DNA of 64,000 nt from Nannochloris sp. 'desiccata' (taxonomy: Eukaryota > Chlorophyta > Trebouxiophyceae > Chlorellales > Chlorellaceae): NCBI GenBank assembly GCA_019044685.2, contig JAGTXX020000010.1, forward strand, positions 124,001-188,000, given 5' to 3'. The position numbers were made by a program, and so were the translations under genes. The notes under the pieces are model-generated. The model was not told the origin of the DNA. It saw nothing but the letters and a program-made list of their open reading frames with translations, and did not search any database. This document shows, piece by piece, positions 33,164 to 41,566 of this stretch. Numbering within the stretch: position 1 is the first letter of the stretch; every line of letters begins with the position of its first letter.

Positions 33164-33712
33164 TTACCAAAAAACATACCACGGGGTTGAGGCCACCACT
33201 TCCATGGATTTAGCTACGATCGGTGCAGTAGATGCATGAAGGAAACCAAACCTATTCGCAACCCCAGCTAATGTAACTAATGAAACGACGAAAGAAGAAA
33301 TTCCGACGATGATTGTGACCTTCTTATCCAAAGAATGGATTTCAGCTTTCAAGCTGTCCTTCAAGCTGTTCTGCGAGCTTGACAAATTTTCCTTCAAGCT
33401 TGAGACGTCAGCTTTCAAGCTGCTCTGCGAGCTTGACAAATTTTCCTTCAAGCTTGAGACGTCAGCTTTCAAGCTGCTCTGCGAGCTTGACAAATTTTCC
33501 TTCATACTTTCCAGCGACCTTGAGAATTTTTCAAGGGCCCGGTCGAACTTGTCGTCGATCCTATGTCGTTCCTCCGTATTTGACTTGGCCACATCAGCCA
33601 TAAATTGAAATGCCGCCATTGTCACAGGATCTGTTGGGGCATTGCTAACTGTGGCACTCCCACTGGCGCGCTTGACTAAAAGCTGTCCAAACCTACGGGA
33701 AGTTCCTAGCAT
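33164..33712 (-). CDS. Small coiled-coil membrane protein, unit 2 copy
   Basis: 182 residues, nearly identical to the protein at 29785-30279 but with three instead of two copies of the 18-residue coiled-coil repeat (54 bp). The basic N-terminus, the membrane helix and the tail are the same. A few substitutions (Ala to Thr, Ser to Asn, Leu to Ser) show slight divergence. Function is unknown. A mitochondrial inner membrane location is inferred only from the N-terminus. Confidence 0.6.
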   Translation of the reverse strand: MLGTSRRFGQLLVKRASGSATVSNAPTDPVTMAAFQFMADVAKSNTEERHRIDDKFDRALEKFSRSLESMKENLSSSQSSLKADVSSLKENLSSSQSSLKADVSSLKENLSSSQNSLKDSLKAEIHSLDKKVTIIVGISSFVVSLVTLAGVANRFGFLHASTAPIVAKSMEVVASTPWYVFW

Positions 33713-34173
33713 CGTGTCCTCTGCAAAAGTAAAACATGAAGTTAGCTAGACAGCGGCGAGTCTTACGAACCTGCAGCGCCCAGAATTGGGGAGAGGGTGA
33801 AGATTGGCATTCAGCAACTCCCCTCGGGAGTTACAGGGGCTCAAAGAACATAATAAGAAACCTACCTTTGCACCAAGAGTCAGAGCTAAGCGTTTGCCTC
33901 AAAGTCTAAAGCTAATTATTTGTTTAATTCTAGAATCGATCTCTTTAGAGGCGATAAAACTTCGCCAAGATTTTTCGCAGTTCTAATATATTCTAAACTA
34001 GTGTTTTACTGTAAAAAGAATTAAATTAAAGGACACCAGGAGAGGTGACTTGAGGGCAGAGCTCTCGCAGATTTTTGGCGGAGGCCAGAGGCCTCAGACC
34101 TTTCTTTTGGCTTGCCTTCGGAAGGCGGGCTTCTACCGAAAAAGTGCAGAAAATCCCAGAGGCCCGTTTGCGG

Positions 34174-34695
34174 TCTTTTCCGCCGAATTTTTTCGCCATA
34201 AATATATGGCCAAATCCTTAAATGCAACCCTGCTGCTATTCTCCTTGGTCAATATTATTAATGATATGCAACTATGGTGAGTTTACTTTCCAGTGATTCC
34301 ACGCCGCGGCTCTACGAGGGCATTACTTTGTTTCTGGCCGATCCAGAGAAGCAATTCCCCGAGGAGTTCGATCCTAAGAAGCCTTTCAAGACAAAGAACT
34401 TAAAAAGAACATCACGTGAAACATTCTGTACAAGGGTGGCCAATGAAAATGGCGTAGCAGTGGTGGCTCTTGAAGATTTCGATCCTACAGGGCTTGAGGA
34501 TGAACCACCAGAGTATATCGACCTTCACGATAGGGCCACTTACATTGTCGTTCCTCGTGAAGACAACACTGCGGCAAAGAGGGTAAGATCCTTTTGCTGC
34601 ATTTTGTTATCTGTGGTAGATTGTTAAATCATCGCTGATCTCGGCAGCAAAATAAAATTTCACCTCTGCGTTGATTTGTTTCTTTTGATTTTGCA
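34174..34695 (+). repeat. 522-bp direct repeat, left copy
   Basis: It is nearly identical to 36901-37422 (one difference noticed in the exon). It covers the core promoter, header exon and most of intron 1 of the nuclease-like gene. Its right edge falls one base before the end of the intron (TTTTGCA). Confidence 0.9.
34274..34582 (+). pseudogene. Orphan header exon of a nuclease-like gene
   Basis: This is exon 1 (103 codons) with its donor site, identical in protein sequence to the other two copies. It is cut off from exon 2 by the 2.2-kb insert. The acceptor AG is lost at the junction (TTTTGCAC), so it cannot make the nuclease unless spliced across the insert to 37424. A read-through product would be a free header domain ending shortly after the donor. 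Confidence 0.7.
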
Positions 34696-36495
34696 CGGTT
34701 TGCTGCACTGGTCGCTCTCCGAGCTTGGTCAACGCTAACGTGGAGTTGTGTATTCTTTGCAAGCGCACTAGCTGGAGACATAACAATAGCAACACCTTGA
34801 GCAATACTAGTAGGTGCAATTGTACGAGAACTTGCACCAAGAGCACTACTGGTAGCGTAGGCTTGCAACGCTTGAATCTCTGCGGTAGTAGCACGGCCCA
34901 TTGCTTTCTCGTGATTTCCACTACAAGGCAACGAATGCACTGGAAGGTAAGGCTTCGTTGGCTTGGCTCGTTTACTAGCACTACTGCTAGCTACACCATC
35001 ATCACAGTCTTCATCACCCTCCGACTCTCCCTCTTGCTCGGATGTGGTCGTTGACATCAGCAGCCTTTTTTGCCTAGAGCCATCATCCACGTGCTTGTAA
35101 GAACAAGATTGCAGAGCTACGAATACAGGCATATAAGTAACTTGATCAGGTCCAAGGGCGACATTGGTATCCACCATGTCCTCCCTCTTCTTGTCGCCAC
35201 ATAAAGAGCTAACAACGTCATGAGGAGCACCAATGGAGATCCTAATGTGCCCACTACACGGGGGATTCGTTCTACTAGAAGACAGCCCACTGCAGTAGTA
35301 GGTAACGTAGCCACATATAGGAATTGACAGTTCTGATTTATCCAAGAGGGTACATTTGTAGATGGACCCATGCTTCACGGTCTTCACTTTAGCCGCTTTG
35401 TCTTTGTTGTCTTTGATAAGCTTACTGACCTCGGCTGTATTGGTGGCAGGCGAAAAATCTCGAGGAAGGAAACCAGTCTTCTGCAGTGGACGCACTATGG
35501 TACCTTTGACCAAACTTTGGAACTCCGTTTTGTTGCGTGCTTTCGCTGCTTCAATACAAGCAAGTACAGGTGTAGATTGGAAGAACACTTTGTAGAGTGT
35601 ACCTTCAGACTGAGTCTTAGCATCGACAACTGTATATTTCTTAGTGAGACTTCTGCAAACCGAAGCATTGATCTCAAATTTAACAGTAGTGTTTATAGGA
35701 TTGAAAACACGCGCCACGTGGCCTTTGTAGGACAAATAGACACTTCGACTTGGGCGCAACTTAGGAGCTTCAAGAACACCCAATGCTGGAACGGAGTCTG
35801 TATCAGGGGCGTATGGCACCAATTTACCATCTTCATCTTCCTCAAGTGTAGCAACTTGATCAGATCGAACTTCATCAGCATCAACATCTGACAGCTTAGT
35901 AAGTTGACCCGACGGCAAGCAAACAGGAGCAGGTCTTGAAGAAGGTGGAAGAGGTGGTTTTGCGGGAGGAGGACGTACCGAGGGTAGAAGCTGCGACGGT
36001 CTTGAAGGTCCAGCCCCACCGGACAATTGCAATTTTGGATGATCAGGCCGAACGACTTCCCAATAGGTGAAACCTTGAAACCTAACCATGTGATCCTCGT
36101 GAGGTAATTCAGGTGGGTACTTACCCCCTGAGGTTCCGTCGTTAAGCCGTTTCCAGTCATCGTAGTACGTCTCGAAGATACTGGGCCAGTCCGGGCTGCA
36201 TCCCGTGACTGGTACCAGCAGGTAAGGCGGGTCGAGGTGGGTGACCTCAAAGACAAGCCCAGACCCCGCATGCAATCGGTTGAACTCAAAAAGCTTATGC
36301 ACAAGGGTTGTAAACTCTTGGTAAACAGAATCTGTAGTTTTGAAGACGCAATTAGGTTTCAGGAAGTAGTTGTTGTTGCAGACCCAAAAGGTAACAGTTG
36401 TTGTAAAGAGGAGGTGATCTGATTCAAATGTGAATAGTGAAAGAGGTTAATTAACGGTGCAGGAACTCACCACAATGTGCAGGATGATCAGACAT
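34629..36495 (-). CDS. Orphan gene carried by the 2.2-kb insert
   Basis: Exon 1 (36495-36471) and exon 2 (36418-34629) join in phase for about 604 residues. The N-terminal 200 residues are folded-looking (HKLFEFNRLHAGSGLVFEV, SIFETYYDDWKRLND, FTYWEVV). A Pro/Ser-rich linker, a second Val/Lys-rich domain and an acidic/Ser-rich C-terminal part follow. No family is recognised. The last 20 or so codons lie in the flanking intron repeat (below 34696), so the native 3' end was probably cut when the insert joined the unit. A domesticated element gene or a host gene fragment are both possible. Confidence 0.5.
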
Positions 36496-36900
36496 TATGT
36501 AAATATGCTGCAATCTATTTACACGCACGCAAGGTAGTTTCAATTATTTGATTAATTGAATTTGAATCAATTCATTCGAAAAACTTGAGGAGCATGCGCT
36601 TCTTACGGAGAAGAAAGGGAAGAACTTGGTTAGATTAACTTGCTAGTGAATATAAGGGGGGCGCGGCTACAATGATAAATGCAATTGAGCATCTATTAAT
36701 TTCTCATCCATTAGCGATGGATGCATGCTCGCCTACCTTGACTGAACTTCAATAATACTTGATGAGCGGCAGGAAATAAGCTTTAAATGAGCTCATAAAC
36801 AATAATTAATGCAAATGCGTCATTATAAGTTGCTTAGAGTAGCGTTCAGGAATTCAGGAATGCCGACCCGGCGAATGGAACCCGGCGAAAAGAATAGAAT

Positions 36901-37422
36901 TCTTTTCCGCCGAATTTTTTCGCCATAAATATATGGCCAAATCCTTAAATGCAACCCTGCTGCTATTCTCCTTGGTCAATATTATTAATGATATGCAACT
37001 ATGGTGAGTTTACTTTCCAGTGATTCCACGCCGCGGCTCTACGAGGGCATTACTTTGTTTCTGGCCGATCCAGAGAAGCAATTCCCCGAGGAGTTCGATC
37101 CTAAGAAGCCTTTCAAGACAAAGAACTTAAAAAGAACATCACGTGAAACATTCTGTACAAGGGTGGCCAATGAAAATGGCGTAGCAGTGGTGGCTCTTGA
37201 AGATTTTGATCCTACAGGGCTTGAGGATGAACCACCAGAGTATATCGACCTTCACGATAGGGCCACTTACATTGTCGTTCCTCGTGAAGACAACACTGCG
37301 GCAAAGAGGGTAAGATCCTTTTGCTGCATTTTGTTATCTGTGGTAGATTGTTAAATCATCGCTGATCTCGGCAGCAAAATAAAATTTCACCTCTGCGTTG
37401 ATTTGTTTCTTTTGATTTTGCA
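36901..37422 (+). repeat. 522-bp direct repeat, right copy
   Basis: Partner of 34174-34695, offset 2727. It provides the intact gene at 37001 with its core promoter and header exon. TCTTTTCC at its left edge follows AGAATTC-type sequence of the insert. Confidence 0.9.
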
Positions 37423-38331
37423 GTTTGAAAGCATCGAGACTTGGCAGAGGAACCAGACCTCGGGCGATGAACGCATGCTGGTGGCACGTGCCATCGATGA
37501 ACTGAAGAAGGATCCAACGCATACCAACATCAGGCCCTGGTGCAAGAAAAAGCTGACGGGGCCGGATGGCTGGTCAGCTGAAGTAGACGCAGTAGCCATT
37601 GCTGATGGGACAAATCAAGGGTGCGCTATTATAGTTGAGCACAAAAATGTTATGGATTCAAAGGCCGCATTACAGCTAATTAGTCTACTAGCGAAAATCG
37701 AGTACGTCGTTGGTTCTGCCAAAATGTATTCCCATTCTTTTCGTTGGTTTTAGTTATCAAATAATTGTTGGTTGGGATTTTGCTCACCTTCCTCGTGTTT
37801 CTTTTCCGCAGTGCGAAGAAGGACAGTGGGGAGGGTACCGTGGCTGAATTGAGTGGCCTGGTCATCAAGGGTGCCCTTGCTGGCGCCCTGGAGACGAGCA
37901 ACCCTAGTGACCGAAAAGAGATGAACTCGCTGTTACATAGAGTCGGCTGCTATAAATGGTTTGAGAAAAGAGACTACGGCGATGACCCTTGCAGCCCTTT
38001 CCAGGCTTCGGGTGCTTCCTGTGATGCTGCTGCTCCCACCGATAGCCCCGGCAATGGCCCCACCGCTCCGGCTGCCGTGCCTCGTAGAGTTGGGCGTCTC
38101 CTGGCCCCAATGCGAGGATCAGCCATGCTGGTCCGCCCTCACCTGGCCAACATCAGAGCACTGCAGGCAGTTGCATCACCTTTTAGGCTATGGACATGGA
38201 AAGGCATAGGGATTACCTTAGCTGCCCTCAGTGTCTATTTGGTAGCTATCGAGGACTTTATCGATAGTGATCGACAAGGACCTCCGGATGTAATGGCAGG
38301 TCTTCAATCTATTTTAAATATTCCTAAATAA
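37001..38331 (+). CDS. Header + PD-(D/E)XK nuclease-like protein with C-terminal membrane helix (intact copy)
   Basis: Exons 37001-37309, 37424-37701 and 37812-38331 join in phase to give 368 residues. The header (1-103) starts near LFLAD at 19-23 and ends in YIVVP at 90-94, reminiscent of Crinkler-type header domains with their LFLAK and terminal VVVP strands. Exon 2 has an N-terminal helix, then EVDAVAI and AIIVEHKN, giving D158, E175 and K177 of a PD-(D/E)XK core, followed by AALQL. Exon 3 carries GALAGALETSN, a Cys/Pro-rich linker and one membrane helix at about 327-346. This is the only complete copy in the tandem array. A nuclease fold is well supported by motif; the Crinkler link, location and target are inference. 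Confidence 0.7.
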
Positions 38332-38463
38332 GGCACGTGTGCTCTCTCATCCCCTTTATAAACAGTTCCTCAAGGTGTGTGACCGCATTATGAAGTTTCC
38401 TTGATGCTGGACCTTTCAGAGTGTCTTTCAGCGTATTGTACGTGTACTGTGTATCCTTTACGT

Positions 38464-39206
38464 ATGGATCATGTTTGCGTAGCAGTTTTTTTATTCTAGT
38501 ATTAGATATCTTACACTTTCTTTTATCTGAAATACCATCTACACCTGTTTTTCCCCAGTTATACTTTTTCTTCATTCAGTAGTACTACTTTCTAATAAAA
38601 AAAATGATTCCTTTCATTTTTGTTCAACGGTCGAGATGTCTTTTCTGTTTTAATGTTCTTTCTGTAGCACACGTGTAAAATTACAATCAGATTTTTCATA
38701 TTTGAATCAGCTCTTGCACTCAGTTTGGCTACCTTGGCAGCCCAGGTGGGCAGGCGTGGAAGCTCAGCAAAGGCATTTAAAGAAATGCCATCTTAATAAG
38801 AGCAAGGGCACCACTTCAGTTTCCCTTGCCGTTTTCTATAAATTAAAGAGGCCGACGGGGGCCTAGCTGCCGCCAGTGAATGCCGGCTAAACTCTGGGAG
38901 GCTTGATGCAGCACCTGAAAAATCAATTGATGGTAGTCTAAAATGAAAAAGTTTTCAGGTTTTTATTTTAGCGTCGTAGATAAGCAACTTTTTGAATTTT
39001 ATTCTTTTCCATTTTCCCTCTACTTCGCTTTGTAAAACCTTCTCTTTCTGTTTCTTCTATGCTCTGTAAAGTGTTTTGTAACGCCTTCAATACAGTTCGT
39101 GTCTCTAGCCTTCCATCTAGCGTTGCTAGCAATGGCCGTGGCTAGAAGGCGGCGGTGAGAAACAGGCTGGATTTTCTCAAGCCAGCAGCGAGAAATTTAA
39201 AAAGGA
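38464..39206. repeat. 3' module of the tandem unit, second copy
   Basis: Nearly identical to 32213-32950. It has no substantial open frame. It holds AT-rich sequence and a short GC-rich block near 38850-38900. Confidence 0.8.
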
Positions 39207-39635
39207 AAACTTCATTTGAGTGTTGTTTAGATAAATTAGAGCATTGTAATTATGTAACTAGCAGAGAGAAGTCCAAGCGGTTAAAAAGCAGTCAGAGCGG
39301 GACTGTCCCGTGACATACCCTACATTTCCACTCCCTCCTAGACCTTTTTTTTTTTTTTTCCACTCCCGGAAGCCAAATTATGAAATACCCTACATACCCT
39401 AATACCCTACATACCTACACACCCTACACACCCTAGATACCCTACATACAAAATATGCCCTAATACACTACAAAATATACCCTAATACCCTACATAGAAA
39501 ATATGTAGCCCCGCAGGCGGGAGTGGAAAATTTGCTACGAGGGAGTGGAAAAATATGCTGCCCCGTGACGACTCGGGGAGAGGGACCAGTAAAAATAAGA
39601 AGTAGGATTAAAGAGTGCTTGCGAGCATTCTCAAC
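39207..39635. repeat. Truncated third start of the tandem unit
   Basis: The first 90 bases (to 39297) and the piece 39580-39635 match the beginning of units 1 and 2. Between them lies an insert of about 280 bases. Homology then stops, leaving no coiled-coil gene. Confidence 0.75.
39299..39579. repeat. Insert of degenerate CCCTA-type repeats
   Basis: The insert is built of ATACCCTACAT-like units with a poly-T run. It is bordered by GGGACTGTCCCGTGAC and CCCCGTGACGACTCGGGG, which share a CCCGTGAC word, and by GGGAGTGGAAAA-type words. It resembles decayed telomere-like DNA captured in the chromosome. Confidence 0.5.
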
Positions 39636-39724
39636 ACAAAATTGTTTAATTTCTGAATTTAAAATATATAAATATGTCTTGTCTCAGTCTATAGCGGTCG
39701 ATACCTCGCTGATCATGAAGCTAA

Positions 39725-40528
39725 ATGGGTGATCAGTTTAATACTAGTAATAATTTCTTGTCACCGAAATTCGACGCTTTGTTAGCTTTAACAACTTCAG
39801 GAGTGCAGCCACCAATTCCAAATGCTCGACCATTAGACAATCTCCACAATTTTCGGCGTTTCCTACCACCAGACCATCCTCAATACCTTGCACCAAAGAC
39901 GGACATTGGCGTAAGCCAAGCAGTGAGTTCCATTTTCATATTTGAATTACTTTTTCTGTAGAATAGACGATAAGGCCTAACCATATTTTGTGAAATTCTC
40001 ATATAGGGCACCACAGCTGATAAAGAGCGTGGCAAGCAGCGCGTCACGTATTTACAACAAGAGCGAGAAAGACAGAAGGGGCGGTGAGTTAAATTGCTAA
40101 TGCTTTAAGAGATGGTTTTTCGACGTTCAAATGTTAGAGCTGCAAATGCCCAAGGACTGAAAAATGCTATTTTTTATTGCAATCACAGGGCAAGAATTAA
40201 CCCGATAGATGAGATTGCTGCACGATTTTCAGAGGGTCCATTAGGACTGCTGTCCCGCTGCTACAAACAACGCTCTGCTGTGCGAGTAGTCACACGTCAT
40301 GATCGAGGCATACGTGGTGTAGCTACAGGCACCCTTGTAGCCTTTGATAAACATATGAATTTAGTACTTCGAGATGTAGAAGAGAGCTATACTGTGCTTT
40401 TATCTGTGGAAAGACCAACACAACATGGAGGGATGCGTCGGTGTAGAAAACAAGAAAAGCGTCATAGAAGACTCAAGCAGGTATTCCTAGCTGGAAATTC
40501 TGTAGCACTTGTGAGCTGTATTACATGA
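39725..40528 (+). CDS. LSm11-like protein (U7 snRNP Sm-ring component)
   Basis: Exons 39725-39922, 40007-40083 and 40189-40528 join in phase to give about 204 residues. After a 90-residue N-terminal extension, the Sm fold begins at GPLGLLSRCYKQRSAVRVVTR, with the Sm1 motif continuing through GTLVAFDKHMNLVLRDVEE. A basic insert (RRCRKQEKRHRR) separates it from the Sm2 part (QVFLAGNSVALVS). A long insert between Sm1 and Sm2 and an N-terminal extension are LSm11 features. LSm11 replaces SmD2 in the U7 snRNP that cleaves histone pre-mRNAs. Green algae make stem-loop histone mRNAs, which fits. SmD2 itself is less likely given the extension and insert. Confidence 0.7.
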
Positions 40529-40866
40529 AGTTAGCATCAACAGGGTATGTACAATATAGGATTTTAATTACCTTATTCCAATTAAAATGAACACTATGAG
40601 TACCATAAAAAGACCAACTGGCCGTAATTTATGAACCGAAATGAAGTGAAAATTATTCAATTTATGTTGTCTATCAATCAAAGCGCATCTTAATAAATAC
40701 TGCGCATCTGGGAAAATGGAAAGATAAAAAAGAAAACAGACCACCGTGCTGGCGGTTGCAGGCTCTCTCGCAGTGGACTAGTGTCTGGCTGGCCTCAGGC
40801 CAGGCCTGGGAGAACTTTCTGCACTCGACTCTTTTAGCTTCATGTAACAGCGCCGGATGTGATGAA
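40529..40866. other. Intergenic region
   Basis: AT-rich sequence with no gene seen. It separates the LSm11-like gene from a convergent orphan frame. Confidence 0.4.
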
Positions 40867-41271
40867 TCAACGCGCAGGAGAAGTCAGTCCCAGCATCCCA
40901 GACATTTTGCGTTCCAAATCGACGTCAAGCTCCACCGGCGACAGGGTTTGCCGGTCTTCAGGTGTGCACTCGAAAAGGCCTTTGACGTAGGGCTCTTCCA
41001 AGAAGACGAAGTGCTGTTTTGACCATTTGGGGCACCTAGCACATTGACAGCACTTGTACCATTTGCCAATTGAGCTCACAAGACCTTCTGGAACCAGAGT
41101 ATTTGCGGCAAAGGAAGGCGGGACAGCAGCGGTGGTGCCTTCAATCTCGACATCCGGCGAAACAGTTTTCCAATGATTGGGCTTGCCACCAAGGGAGACC
41201 ACGCCGCAGTACCCACAACGGACCATATCATCAAGTAAAGTTGCTGTGGCGGTTTCCCAGGCGATCATCAA
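40867..41271 (-). CDS. Cys-rich orphan protein or gene fragment
   Basis: The frame is open from about 41386 to the stop at 40867. There is no clear start upstream; the first Met is in LMIAWE near 41268. Two CxxC-type pairs (CGYCG and CCQCARC) in a Trp/Lys-rich context suggest a zinc ribbon. The end is acidic (ELDVDLERK). Base composition is higher in GC than the flanks. No family is recognised. It could be a fragment of a mobile-element protein or one exon of a larger gene. Confidence 0.35.
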   Translation of the reverse strand: MMIAWETATATLLDDMVRCGYCGVVSLGGKPNHWKTVSPDVEIEGTTAAVPPSFAANTLVPEGLVSSIGKWYKCCQCARCPKWSKQHFVFLEEPYVKGLFECTPEDRQTLSPVELDVDLERKMSGMLGLTSPAR

Positions 41272-41566
41272 CGTCTCGATGTTGGCCCAGTTGTGGTCTA
41301 CGACGACCCCGATTGAGTGAGGAGATTCTGGTTGCGATGGCTGACTCGCGGCAGCTCTCTCTTGTCCCGCAAGCGATTATCGAACTTTGTGACGCGGCAT
41401 CACTGAAGTTAGGTGCGAAGTGTTGTTAGAAGAGATGGCATTTGTGGTTTACTAGGCGAAGAAGCTATAACAAAAAAAAATATTAGACTAACTAGACAAA
41501 AGTAAAAGGTGGGTGTGTACTTGATCATTATATTGATTATCCGGTTATTCGCTAGGAAGGGTTTTT

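Larger units (their letters stand above)
32951..39206. repeat. Tandem unit 2, interrupted by a 2.2-kb insert
   Basis: This is the second copy of the unit at 29571-32950. It is continuous up to 34695, broken by 34696-36900, and resumes with a 522-bp duplication from 36901. Its 3' module (38464-39206) matches 32213-32950 closely. Confidence 0.85.

Noticed and set aside
34174..37422. LTR retrotransposon with 522-bp LTRs
   Set aside because: The repeats are promoter, exon and intron of a nearby gene family; there is no primer-binding site, polypurine tract, gag or pol in the insert.
29785..39206. CRISPR-like or satellite array
   Set aside because: The repeats are whole gene-bearing units of about 3.4 kb, not short repeats with spacers.
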